Shown: positions 46,329 to 56,959, numbered from the stretch's first letter. The stretch: DNA of 64,000 nucleotides from Tretioscincus oriximinensis (GCA_022410635.1 JAJVDF010000959.1:191569-255568), one strand, 5' to 3'. Notes: generated by a model not told the origin, from the sequence alone. Made by a program: numbers and translations.

Positions 46329-47287
46329 ATGGAAGGAAAGAGTGACCCCATGGTCTTCTGCNGTGAATGTAATATGTTCACAGTACTGCCAGGAGAGAAG
46401 ACAAACTTCATCTGCCACAAATGCAAGCTTGTGTCGCTGCTGGAAGAAAAGGTGCGGAATCTCGAAGAGAGAGTGTCCACTCTAAAACCCAGGGATGCAG
46501 TGGTCCAAACAGAAGAGCCCCTTCTGATTCATGAAGAGAAAGAAAATCCTAGCATACCAGTAGAAGAAGCGGGATGGAAACACNTGACTCAGAGGAGAAA
46601 GAGGGGTAGGATTCTGTCAGCACCTTTACAGCTTAAGAACNAATACCAGGTTCTCATGCAAGAGAACAATGAAGAGGAGCAGAATTATACATCTAGATTA
46701 CCCATGAGGAGCAGTCCAGTTAGCGCTCAGAAACCTCTTGAACTGGGGAAACGAACTGCCCCAGAGAAGAAGAGGAAAAGGAGAGTGGTGGTTGTGGGGG
46801 ATTCCCTTTTGAGAGGAACAGAAGTGGCTGTGTGTAGACNTGACCTAACTTCACGAGAGGTTTGCTGTCTTCCAGGAGCACGGATCAAAGATGTGTCTGA
46901 GAGGCTGCCAAGACTTTTTCGTCCTACAGATGACTACCCATTTCTATTGATACATATAGGAACAACGACACTGCAACACAGGATTTTGAAACTATCTGTA
47001 GAGATTTTGAGAATCTAGGCAGGAAAATGAAGGAACTGGGAGCACAGGTAGTCTTCTCGTCTATCCTCCAAGTGGATGGTCATGGAAGAAGAAGATGGAA
47101 CAAGATTCTGAAGGTAAACAACTGGCTACGACGGTGGTGCTACCAACAAGGATTTGGATTTCTAGACCACGGAGTGACCTACTTATATGATGGACTCTTG
47201 GCAAGGGATGGGCTGCACCTTACAAGAATGGGAAAGAATATTTTTGGAAGGCGCCTGGCATCACTCATCAGGAGAGCTTTAAACTAA
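46329..47287 (+). pseudogene. CR1 ORF1: zinc-finger, coiled-coil and SGNH esterase-like protein
   Basis: ORF1 begins MEGKSDPMVFC with a CXXC...CHKC cysteine module, followed by a heptad-like coiled coil (LVSLLEEKVRNLEERVSTL) and a basic linker. From residue about 153 an SGNH-hydrolase-type esterase starts with VVVVGDSLLRG (the GDS nucleophile block). A frameshift at about 46,973 breaks the GTND block. The second frame (47,027-47,287) carries VVFSSILQVDGHGRR and the DGLHLT Asp/His block. Esterase-containing ORF1 is known for CR1. The protein is nonfunctional as it stands. Confidence 0.85.
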
Positions 47288-47984
47288 GGGGAAGGGAAGT
47301 AAAAGGGCAGGCAAACATGCACAGCCAATGAATGCAGAGGNCAATTTTACTGGCCAAATAAAAAGAAAAGAACCAAGGCAAAATGTTTGGGAGAGACCCA
47401 GAGAAGACAAGCTAAATCACAAACTAAAATGCTTCTACACCAATGCACATAGCATGGAAACAAACAAGAAGAATTGGAGATGTTAATACAGGAAAATAAA
47501 TATGATGTCATAGGTATCACTGAAACCTGGTGGGATGAGACACATGATTGGAATACAAAGCTTAGAGGTTACAACTTATTTAAAAGAAACAGACTTCACA
47601 AAAGGGAAGGTGGTGTCGCGTTGTATGTTAGGGAAACATATACCTCCTCAGAGGTTCAAGTTTCAGAAAATGGAAGCTCGGTAGAAACAGTCTGGGTAAG
47701 AATACAAGGAGAGAAAAACAGAAAGGACACCATNGTGGGAGTTTATTATAGGCCTCCTGGACAAACAGAAGATATAGATGAACTCTTCCTAAATCAGATG
47801 ACTGTGATCTCAAATAAACATGATACAGTGATTATGGGAGATTTTAACTATCCAGACATTTGCTGGGAATCTCTCTTGGGCAAAACTCATGGGTCTTTCT
47901 AAATTTTTATCTTCTCTAGCTGATAATTTTATCTGCCAAAAAGTGGAAGAAAAAACAAGAGGATCCGCTATCCTGGATCTAATA

Positions 47985-48328
47985 CAGTGATACCTCGGTT
48001 CCCGAACACAATTCGTTCCGGCAGGACGGTCGAGAACCAATTTGTTCGGGAACCGAAGCAAGGCGCGCCGGGCCGAAAAAACGCGCCTTGATGACCTCAG
48101 CAAGGCGCGCCGGGCCGAAAAAACGCGCCTTGATGACCTCAGCAAGGCGCGCTGGGCCAAAAAAATGCGCTTTGATGACCTCAGCAAGGCGCGCCTGGCC
48201 GAAAGAACGCCGGAGGAAGTTCGAGTTCCAAATCGGTGTTCGGATTCCAGGACAAAAGTTTCTGGAATCTGCCGGTCGAACACCGATTTGGTCGACTTTC
48301 AAGGCGTTCGAGAACCGAGGTACCACTG
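47985..48328. mobile_element. TA-flanked MITE inside CR1 ORF2
   Basis: The 344-bp element is flanked by TA on both sides (47,983-47,984 and 48,329-48,330). Its ends are inverted repeats: CAGTGATACCTCGGTTCCCG on the left, CAGTGGTACCTCGGTTCTCG as the reverse complement of the right. Removing it with one TA rejoins the CR1 reading frame exactly. TA duplication and CAGT termini point to the Tc1/mariner/pogo group. A 42-bp unit is repeated about 3.5 times inside. No transposase is encoded. Confidence 0.92.
48058..48206. repeat. 42-bp tandem repeat inside the MITE
   Basis: Units start at 48,058, 48,100, 48,142 and 48,184 (the last partial). Each contains GCAAGGCGCGCCGGGCCGAA and TGATGACCTCA with few changes. 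The GGCGCG and CGCGCC words within a unit can pair with each other, so each unit is also a small hairpin. Confidence 0.9.
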
Positions 48329-50572
48329 TACTTACCAACAAGGAGGAAATGGTTGAGGAAGTAAGGGTGGCTGGGACCTTGGGCTGCAGTGACCATGCAA
48401 TCATTGAATTCTACATAACAAAGGGAGGAAGACCTGAGAGGACTCAGACTTCAAGACTAGATTTCAGAAGAGCAGATTTTGATGGACTCAGAAGNAGGGT
48501 AGGAAGAATCCAATGGTTGGAAGTCTTAAAGGACAGAAATGTCCAAGAAGGATGGGAAATCTTGCGAAATGAGATTCTAGAAGNACAATCTTTAACAATT
48601 CCCCAAAGAAGAAAACACGGGAAGCATCTAAGGAGGCCACTGTGGTTGAACCCAAATCTTAATAACTTACTAAAAAGGAAAAAATACTGTTTATAAAATG
48701 GAAGAAGGGGGACATTTCTAAGGAAGAATATAAGGCAGTCTGCAGTAATTGNAGGGCAAGTGTCAGAAAAGCTAAAGCTGAATATGAACTGAGTCTTGCA
48801 AGGAATGTAAAAAGCAATAATAAAGGGTTTTGGGGGTACGTCAAAAGAAAAAGAAAAGCTAAAGATGCTATAGGAGTTCTACAGAGGGAAAATGGTGAAA
48901 TTTTGCAACTGTTTTTTTCTGAAAAAGGACATACAACAACAGCTGGCCTTCATTCTGCTATTGAAGGAACAAAAGAATCAAAACACTTAATAGACAGAGA
49001 AAAGGTGAGGGAACTCTTAGCTAATTTAAATGAATTCAAATCTCCAGGCCCAGATGAACAACATCCCAGGGTACTGAAGGAACTAGCAGAAGTAATAGCG
49101 GAACCACTTGCAGTGATCTTTGAAAATTCATGGACAACAGGAGAAGTCCCAGTAGAATGGAGAAGGGCAAATGTTGTCCCTATCTTCAAAAAGGGTAAAA
49201 AGGTGGAACCAGGAAACTACCGGCCTGTGAGTCTGACTTCAATACCAGGAAAGCTCCTTGAACAAGTTATAAAGCAGCATGTATGCCAGTACTTGGATAT
49301 GAATGCAGTAATTAACCAGAGCNAACATGGATTTGTAAGAAACAAGTCATGCCAGATTAATCTAATTTCTTTCTATGATAGAATTACCAAATGGGTTGAT
49401 CAGGGAAATGCAGTAGATGTGGTATATCTCAACTTCAGTAAAGCATTTGACAAAGTATCTCATTCCATCCTTATTGAAAAAATGGTCAAGTACGGGATTG
49501 ACAAAGCAACAGTAAGATGGATTGAAAACTGGCTTAGTGATCGGACTCAAAGAGTGATAATAAATGGTTGCACATCCAATTGGAAGAATGTTTCAAGTGG
49601 GGTACCTCAAGGATCTGTCCTAGGCCCAGTGCTATTTAACATATTTATAAATGATCTAGATGAAGGAATTGAAGGAAAACTTATCAAATTTGCTGATGAC
49701 ACAAAAATAGGCGGTGTTGCTAATACTAAACAAGATAGAGATAAGATTCAAAAAGATCTAGACTAACTTGAACAATGGGCTGAAACTAACAGAATGGTAT
49801 TTAACAGAGAGAAATGCAAGATCCTACATCTGGGCAAAAATAATGAAAACAGCACACATAGAATGGGAGGAATATGTCTGAACAGCAGCACAGGTGAGAA
49901 GGACCTGGGTGTTTTGGTAGATCACAGATTAAACATGAGTCAACAGTGTGAAGCAGCTGCGAAAAAGGCAAACACAATCCTGGGATGTATCAAGAGGGGC
50001 ATAGAATCTCGCTCACGTGAAGTAATTATTCTTCTCTACAGTACTTTGGTACGACCACACTTGGAATACTGTGTTCAGTTCTGGGGGACCCAATTTAAAA
50101 AGGACATTGATAAACTAGAGCAAGTACAGAAGAGAGTTACAAGGATGGTGAGTGGTCTGGAAACCATGTCCTATGAGGAACGGTTAAAGGATCTAGGGAT
50201 GTTTAGTCTGCAAAAGAGAAGACTGAGAGATTTGATAGCTGTCTACAAATATCTGAAGGGCTGTCACAGAGCAGAGGGATCAACATTGTTCTCATTAGCA
50301 CATGGAAGGACTAGAAACAATGGAATGAAACTGCAAGGGAGTAGATTTAGATTAGATATCAGAAAAAACTTTCTAACAGTCAGGGTGATAAATCAGTGGA
50401 ATAGTTTGCCACAGGGGGTGGTGAGTTCGCCTTCCCTGGAAGTTTTCAAACAGAGACTGGACAGTCATTTGTCTGGGATGGTTTAATGAATCCTGCACCG
50501 AGCAGGGGGTTGGATCCGATGGCCCTGGAGGTCCCTTCCGACTCTATGATTCTATGATTCTATGATTCTATG

Positions 50573-51860
50573 ATGGAAGTTCAATACAAACAGAAATAAT
50601 GGGTAAAAATAAGCAGATTGATCAATAAAATGAGCAATCAAGAATTACTATTTAAAACTTACCTCAGAAGAGATGAACAATATTGGCAGGATCCGTTTAA
50701 GGCAATGATGAGAATCTGGAAGAAAAGAAAAAAGGATTTACTGGAAAGTTTTAATAGTAAGCATCAAACTATTTGGAGTATTAATTTTTCTAATGACTCG
50801 AATTTAAACATGGCATTAACAAACCTATATCAAAACGGCATTCAAATGATTCATCAATTATTTAATAACCTAAACAATCCAATTCCACAATATGAATTGG
50901 TAAATTATATAGGAATGAATCATTGGCTGCAAATAATGGCTATAAGCACATATATAAACAAACAAAAATAACAAATAATGATGAAGGATCCTGACAATTC
51001 CTTAGATAAAATAATAAAAATGATAATTAAGGACGAAAAGAAAATAATTTCGGAAATATATGCAATAAGCAATCGAAGAAAAGAAGAAATAATAAACGAA
51101 ACTAAAAACAGATGGCAGCAAAATTTACAAGTAAATTTAGATGAAATCAAAAGGGCAATTTATAATATAAATCAAGAAAAATTGAACAAATTAAAGGAAG
51201 CAAAACTGAAATTAATACATAAATGGTATAGGACGCCTAAGCAATTATATCATATAATTCCAACTTTGAGTAATTATTGCTGTCAGGGATGCCAGACACC
51301 AGTGGACCGTTACCATATAATTGGAGTTGCCAGAGCCTACAGCAGTATTGGGAATCTATGCAGAAGGGAATAAACAAAATTATAGATGGTAATATAGTCC
51401 TAACGGATAAAATGGTTATACTATTAGGTAACCTGGGACATATTAGAAATCTTCATACAAGAAGAACAGTAGAATCCTTAATATCATGTGCACAAATGGT
51501 GTTGGTGAGGGCTTGGAGGGACCCTTCATATAGAGTGTTATGGAGATGGAGAGAATATATAATTGAGAAAATGATGGTTGAAATTAATTCAGTTAGAGTA
51601 AACTCTTCATAGGATGTACGGAAAATTACAGAAGTTAAGAACAACTGGCTCAGGATAAAGAACTATCTGTTACAAAATTCGACCAATCCATCTGCTACCT
51701 ATAAAATTAATTTGATATACTCCCTATGATTAAATGAAACTACATCCAACCGGACTGAGGGAGAGAAGAGGGAGGGAAGGGAAGGGTATATACACTAAGT
51801 ATGGTCAAATTTTATGAAATGTAGTAATATGTAAATATGTAAATAACTGGTGGAACTGTA
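50573..51860 (+). mobile_element. L1-like LINE, right part of the interrupted copy
   Basis: This continues the ORF2 cut at 45,972. The frame from 50,618 begins MSNQELLFKTYLRRDEQYWQ, an L1 C-terminal region; a second frame (50,978-51,373) has LKLIHKWYRTPKQLYHI and the cysteine module around CCQGCQTP; a third (51,277-51,612) has AQMVLVRAWRDPSYRVLWRW and ends the protein at about 51,612. The 3' UTR has a G-rich polypurine tract at 51,758-51,786. The 3' boundary near 51,860 is approximate. It is broken by frameshifts. Confidence 0.8.
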
Positions 51861-51869
51861 CTTATTATA

Positions 51870-52840
51870 ACTAATAATATATATTAGTTATAATAAGTAA
51901 CTTAGTAACTTAGTGCATTCGCAAGCCTCTGCATGTATGTCTGCTTTATGGGTCTCAGTTGCATTTCTGCTTGCTTTTCTGCACCACTTCTGGCAACATC
52001 TTTGTTTATGGTGTTATGGGTTTCATTGCATTTCTGCCTGCTTTTCTGCACTGCTTCTGGTAGCATCTCTATTTTAAAACGNATTAAGAACTATCTAAGG
52101 ACATCACAGCATCAATAATGACTGGTCAATCTTAAAGTGCTGGCCATAGAATCAGACATTACTTTTTGTCTTGATTATGAGGAAATGATAAATGCATTTG
52201 CAAATGCAAAAGTGAAAAGAAAGATGTTTTCCTAAGCCTTAAAAAAAGAAGAAAAACCCTGATTTGTGAAGTAGGACTGAATAGCACTTTACTGTTTACT
52301 GTTTAAAGGTTTCAAAATATTATAATAAGTGTTCATTTTCTGTAGCTAGCTGTTTCCATGTAATTCTCGAAAGGATCACCTTCAGTCAGCAAGATAGTAT
52401 TCTCATCTCCCCCCNCCCCCACAAATTTCTTAACAGGTTTTTGTTACTTTTAGGATATATCTCCTATTTGATGGCATAAACAACAACAACAACAATGCTT
52501 ATTTATAATGTCATTTATAAATGTAATGAAATGGATGATTACATGCATCTCTGGTGACAATGTCCTACTGTTAATAATTAATGGATGTTTGTTAGGAAAT
52601 ATTGGATATTATTAGGAAAGACTTTATACTCCTATAAAGTTAGCATTTTGAGTATGCCTTTATCTAGCATGCTTGTTATTTTACGGTTACCATATGTCCC
52701 AGATTGGCAAGGAAATCCAAGAATTCAGACAACTTTCCTGGTCTTCTGTTTGGCATTGGAGAATCCAGATTTTTCTTCTGTCTGATCTTTGAAATTCTGT
52801 TGGCTGCTGCTGTCATGTTTCTGGTGTCTAACCTGGAACA
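51870..52840. other. Noncoding DNA, nothing recognised
   Basis: A short duplicated stretch (CATTTCTGC, TGCTTTTCTGCAC) occurs at 51,960-52,060, indicating a local tandem duplication of about 80 bp. No gene or known repeat supported. Confidence 0.45.
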
Positions 52841-52844
52841 CAAT

Positions 52845-53080
52845 GAAGAAGAAGAAGAANAACAACAACAAGAAGAACAGCAACAACAAGAAGAAGAACA
52901 AGAAGAAGAACAAGAAGAAGAACAAGAAGAAGAACAAGAAGAAGAACAAGAAGAAGAACAAGAAGAAGAACAAGAAGAANAACAAGAAGAAGAACAAGAA
53001 GAAGAACAAGAAGAAGAACAAGAAGAAGAACAAGAAGAAGAACAAGAAGAAGAACAAGAAGAAGAACAAGAAGAACTTGG
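52845..53080. repeat. (AAGAAGAAGAAC)n higher-order microsatellite
   Basis: About 235 bp of GAA repeats in which every fourth unit is AAC or CAA, giving a regular 12-bp period of roughly 17-18 units. It joins directly to the tail of the SINE at 53,080-53,368. Frames of pure Gln/Glu, Asn/Lys or Leu/Val here are translation artefacts. Confidence 0.95.
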
Positions 53081-53368
53081 TTCTTATACCCCGCTTTTNT
53101 CACCTTTCAAAGGGATTCAAAGCAGCTTACAAGGGTATTTTGCCCGAAGGCTGACATTCTATCTTCCCCACCAGGCTCTGGTGGTTCCCATGTATCTACT
53201 TGCATTCAGNTGCAATTTCTTGTAATTCATGCTTTCAAATAGCTGGGTTGGCCAGAGCTATAGGCTAGTGGAAGGTGCTCACCCCTCCCCACGTCCGACA
53301 CAGGGCTTGGAAACCCCATCTCCCAGGGGAGAGACGGATTCCTTATCAACTGAGCTATCCATGCCTGT
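53073..53368 (-). mobile_element. tRNA-derived SINE attached to a microsatellite
   Basis: Reverse-oriented full-length copy; the tRNA-like end (GCATGGATAGCTCAGTTGA on minus) is at 53,368. The tail end faces the 12-bp-period microsatellite, which evidently grew from the SINE's 3' repeat. Confidence 0.9.
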
Positions 53369-53369
53369 A

Positions 53370-54057
53370 TGCCATGCCTGCTCAACTGACCCTGCTGCTC
53401 TGCTCCCTTCAGCAAACTAGCTGTAGATAAATCTACATTGGCTGCTGCACGAGGGAAACCAAGACAGTTTGCTTGCAGCTTGCTTGATCTGCTCCTGCTG
53501 GAAAACACGAAGCAGGTCCTCTGGGGCCAGTTGCATGAATCAGGCTTTGTGATGAAAGGCTTATTGCCCAAGTAGTGCCATTGCCTTTAATGTAATTGTT
53601 TTTTGCCACTGAGGCCGTGAGGTGTTACTGGACTAGTAAGTGCCAGAGACGACAGGACAGGGGCTATGGGCCATTAAATTTTGCAATTTTTAGAAATCAT
53701 AGTCCTGGGTGTCTGTAGGGAAGGGGTTGCAGCTGGGCAGGGGAGGGACTGTGGCTTGAATGTGACATGGTAATCCTAGATTCACTGTTTGGAATTTGGG
53801 TGAAAAGTTTTATGGAGTTGGAAACTCTTAAATCACGTTCCAATAGCCAAGCTATAAGCTGGTTTGAGAAAGAAAGGAGATTGAGTTTGTGTTCTGATCA
53901 ACCTAACATCAATGGACTCTGAGTGTTCTGTCTTTTCTCCAGACACAGTTTAAACTTTCTGTGATCACAGTTCATTTCTTCTGATGATCTGAGGACTCTG
54001 ACATATTTTATTCTCCATCTCCTTCCATATTCTACTTCAACTGTGATTGAATGCAGT
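53370..54057. other. Noncoding DNA, nothing recognised
   Basis: No feature supported. Confidence 0.4.
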
Positions 54058-54906
54058 TGTGGGAATCATCCAGGGGACACATAGTAGGAGTATTATATAT
54101 TATANTTAATATCAAATATATCTGGATGGACCTAGATACCACAGTGAGGCCTCTGGGAGATTTTTGCAAAAATTCCCTTGGTCAAGCTGACCTCTGCCTT
54201 ACCCCAGGAACAGACATAATCTCTCTTCTTTCCCTCAGGGGCACCTATGAATAGGTAGCCTCTTTCTAAATGGCCTTTCTGCAGAGGGCCAGTTAATCCC
54301 ATCAGCAAAGGGAAGGCAAATGTTTGCCCAAAGACTAGGGCTAGCTTGGCCCCTGCTGTGATACCTCTTTGGCTACATAGCCTAAAGCTACCCCACTGTA
54401 CCAAGGGGAAGCCACTATTTACTCTTTCTGCCTTTCTATAGTTACTGCTATCTATCTTTTGATTACCATTAATCAAGGGTCATCAGAGTCCTGGGCCCTT
54501 GGTATGATTCACTGTTCCTGTCCTTAGTTTGATTGACAGGGGATCACAATGGGAGCTAAGGTCCATTCAGTAGCCACACCACACACACTTCATTGCCCAT
54601 ATTTGGATTTTCTGTACGCAGGCTGCACCCACTTGGGAGGGGGAAAACGCATCACCTGTGACATCACTGACCCACGTTGGGTCCCCTCCACCCCTTTTAC
54701 TTCGTCATAATTTGATACACNCCTTCTGATATCAAGGGCAATAAAAGTTGAAGTTTTGAGCTCCTCTGGAGGATTCCATGACCCGTGGACCCTCCTGAGA
54801 GCTGCTCCTTGAACCAAGTCGTGTTCCCCGTGTGATTCCTGTTACACGTGTTTATCTACTGCGGTGAAAGCTGCCTTCGTTACCAGTTTGGCGCAGAATA
54901 TCGGGA
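54058..54906 (+). mobile_element. Possible LTR and primer-binding site remnant of an endogenous retrovirus
   Basis: The stretch ends with TTACCA at 54,880-54,885, followed after three bases by TGGCGCAGAATATCGGGA, which looks like a retroviral primer-binding site just after an LTR end. An AATAAA lies at about 54,754, placed as an R-region poly(A) signal would be, about 130 bp before the end. The LTR start is uncertain; TGTGGGAATCATCC at 54,058 is only a candidate. No gag, pol or env frame is seen downstream. A coincidental match is possible. Confidence 0.35.
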
Positions 54907-54959
54907 CGCGAACGCTGATATGCAGTTCCATCCCTGATTCAAAACCTAGCTTCCCAGGG

Positions 54960-55635
54960 CTGGATAAAAGAAAAATAATAAGGAAAAAATACTCATCTGT
55001 GAATATCGGGACCATAAATGCTTCCTATAAAGATGAGGATATATGGAGCAAGAGTAATACTGTGCTGCCTGCCCCAGAACAAGCCGGAAAGTATTTTTTC
55101 TCACAATAGTAAAAACCTGGAGTGGAAATCTTATTTCCTGCCTTTTACGGATGGATTTGTGCATAGAAGCTAAGAAGACCCATTTAACAGACCTTCATCC
55201 AGCCATGCAGAAGCATAGTCTTGAAAGGTGAAGAAAGGAGACTTCCATTCCTGGTTTTTACTTTCATTAAAGAGACTTTTGTGAAAAAGCATTGTGCCTC
55301 ATGTGGTAGCAGCCAGTGGGTCACTTTACTGTTCTCCCAAATACACAAACACCTCTGAAGTATACACGGAAGCGTAACTGCTTCCCCCAGTACTCTTCTT
55401 TCTTTTCTCCTTTTTTCTCCTTTTCGTAGCTTTGAGATTCTGGTTTTTTACAATGCAACACAAAATCATGCATAAAAGGGAAAAAAATGGTGCCTTTTTA
55501 CAGGGAATAGGGAAGAGTAAGCTGTAATTTTCTTTCTTGTTTTACTCTTCCTCCCTTCTCTGCAAAATAATAGTGTTTATTTTCCTTTCCTATATATGGA
55601 CTAATCAATACAATTTGTGTGTGTTTCTAAAATTT
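54960..55635. other. Noncoding DNA, nothing recognised
   Basis: No recognised gene or repeat; pyrimidine-rich stretches occur at 55,385-55,425. Confidence 0.4.
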
Positions 55636-55637
55636 AC

Positions 55638-55860
55638 AATAAGAACATAAGAAGAGCCATACTGGATCAGGCCACAGCCCATCAAGTCCAGCATTCTGTC
55701 TCACGCAGAGGCCCACCAGATGCACCTGGGCAGTCCGAACAGAGGAAAGCAAAATATGCTCCTGTTCATGACTCCCTGCAAATGGTATCTCAGGAGTCCT
55801 GCCTGTTGCTCCATCCTGGAGGCAACATCCAGACATCCATCCTAGTATCCATTTATACTG
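55638..55860 (-). mobile_element. CR1-superfamily LINE 3' end (TTCTTATG-tailed family)
   Basis: The minus-strand 3' terminus is at 55,638 (plus strand AATAAGAACATAAGAAGAGC). It continues through CATACTGGATCAGGCCACAG to the CATCCTAGTATCCATTTATA segment just after the ORF2 stop, and is truncated there. It is very similar to the 3' UTR at 33,800-34,004. Confidence 0.88.
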
Positions 55861-55892
55861 GTAATGTTTCAATACCTAAACATGAAATTAAA

Positions 55893-56053
55893 AGTCCAGC
55901 AAAGGAGCTGGCAGCACTTTGAGACTAAGCATCTGAAGAAGTAGACGTGTCTACGAAAGCTTATGCCACCCACGTTTCTGAAGTTAGTCTCAAAGTGCTG
56001 CTAGCTCCTTTGCTGGGCTTTCTACTAGACTAACACGGGTATTTCTCTGAAAT
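55893..56053. mobile_element. Penelope-like inverted repeat with intact hammerhead-like core
   Basis: A short left arm (55,894-55,926) is the complement of part of the right arm (55,986-56,020), both containing AAAGTGCTGC(T/C)AGCTCCTTTGC in one orientation. Between them CTGAAGA (55,933-55,939), a GTAGAC/GTCTAC stem and GAAA (55,955-55,958) form a hammerhead-ribozyme-like core, with one extra A before the stem. The right end is GACTAACACGGGTATTTCTC. The same unit occurs at 59,020-59,209. Confidence 0.55.
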
Positions 56054-56059
56054 TGACTA

Positions 56060-56590
56060 CCATGAAATTAAAAAAGTCCTTCAGGTGCAGAAGTAAAACT
56101 TAGCAGAGTCTCAGCAATCTAATTTAGCAGTTCATGGCAGCTCTGCATATAGTTCTGGCATGCCTGAGAGTAATGCATGCTGGTTTGGGGCAACTGTCTG
56201 GTCATCTCACAGATAGAGCTATAGCGAAGGTTAGATGAACAATACTTTTGCTTTTTGGCTTTGAAAACAGTACAAGCAGAAATGAGATTGTGTTTTTGTT
56301 TTCCGGCCAGTTAGATATCTAATGAATATGGACAAGTTGACAAAACACAGATGAGTTGTGTTCTGTGTTTGCATTAAACAGCAATTGTTTTAAAAGTGTC
56401 TAGTGATGGGTAAACACAGCTAGTGTGCAGGTAAGACTAGAACTGGGAAAAGCAGAGATCAGGTTCATCAAAGAAACATTCCTTTTTTGAAAAGGTATTG
56501 TTAATACGTAGAGGATGTGCAAGGGCAAACAATGCAAATATTGGAAAGTATTTTAATAACAAGGGAATCTGCAGTTTGTACATTTGAATC
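56060..56590. other. Noncoding DNA, nothing recognised
   Basis: No feature supported. Confidence 0.4.
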
Positions 56591-56594
56591 TGCA

Positions 56595-56690
56595 TCCAGA
56601 CTTCACTAATTTAGTCCACTATAATTTAATATTCCTGAATGAAGCAATATTCCAGAATATAAGCAAGTGATGTTTGGATGTAACCTGTGT
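56595..56690. mobile_element. Decayed hairpin MITE related to the one at 25,647
   Basis: CTGCATCCAGACTTCACTAA and CCACTATAATTTAATATTCC on the left match the left arm at 25,650-25,690. The right side CAAGTGATGTTTGGATGTAA is its inverted counterpart. The arms have diverged, so this is an older copy. Confidence 0.6.
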
Positions 56691-56875
56691 TTCTAATGCA
56701 ACATGTTTGTATTTTGGACCCACCTTGGTTTCTCAAGTGTGGAATTGCTCTATCCCATATCGGTGCAAATCTCCATCTGTAAATTCAAGCACAAATGCTT
56801 CTGCCTGGTTTGCCAGCTTGGTTCATTTTAAACTGCTTTCAGGCTGGCAACCAGTGAATTAAAAGGCAATAGAGT

Positions 56876-56955
56876 TAAGAACATAAGAACATACTGAATT
56901 GGGCCAGAACTCATCTAGTCCAGCATTCTGTCTCACACAGAGGGCCACCAGTTAA
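56876..56955 (-). mobile_element. Short CR1-superfamily LINE 3' end
   Basis: TTAAGAACATAAGAACATAC, CATCTAGTCCAGCATTCTGT and CTCACACAGAGGGCCACCAG match the 3' terminal 80 bp of the TTCTTATG-tailed LINE family in reverse orientation. Confidence 0.75.
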
Positions 56956-56959
56956 AGGT

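Larger units (their letters stand above)
47427..50486 (+). pseudogene. CR1 ORF2: endonuclease and reverse transcriptase, broken
   Basis: The endonuclease (47,427-47,982) shows GITETWWD, VGVYYRPPG and VIMGDFNYPDICW blocks. A frameshift lies at about 47,900. The MITE at 47,985-48,328 interrupts the ILDLI/LTNKEE junction. The endonuclease end has GCSDHAIIEF. The reverse transcriptase (48,903-49,766) has SPGPDEQHPRVLKEL, NYRPVSLTSIPGKLLE, YLNFSKAFDKVSH, GVPQGSVLGPVLFNIFIND and FADDTKI with the catalytic DD. An in-frame TAA at 49,764-49,766 precedes the C-terminal frame (49,794-50,486). A further frameshift lies near 48,697. Confidence 0.92.
45980..50572 (+). mobile_element. Nearly full-length CR1 LINE
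   Basis: The element has a 5' UTR (45,980-46,328), a broken ORF1 (46,329-47,287), a broken ORF2 (about 47,427-50,486), a short 3' UTR, and about four ATTCTATG units at the end (50,541-50,572). Without the 346 bp added by the MITE insertion it is about 4.25 kb, close to a complete CR1. The 5' UTR contains a 44-bp unit repeated exactly or nearly so at 45,984-46,027 and 46,158-46,201. The element is inactive because of frameshifts, a stop and the insertion. It sits inside an L1-like copy. Confidence 0.92.

Noticed and set aside
48042..48404. Repetitive ARRAEK / RRALLRSS proteins
   Set aside because: They are translations of the 42-bp tandem repeat in a MITE.
52845..53080. CRISPR-like array of regular repeats
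   Set aside because: The period is 12 bp with no unique spacers, and this is a vertebrate nuclear genome.
52704..53225. Gln/Glu-rich, Lys/Asn-rich and Leu/Val-rich proteins
   Set aside because: They are translations of the (AAGAAGAAGAAC)n microsatellite and the SINE beside it.
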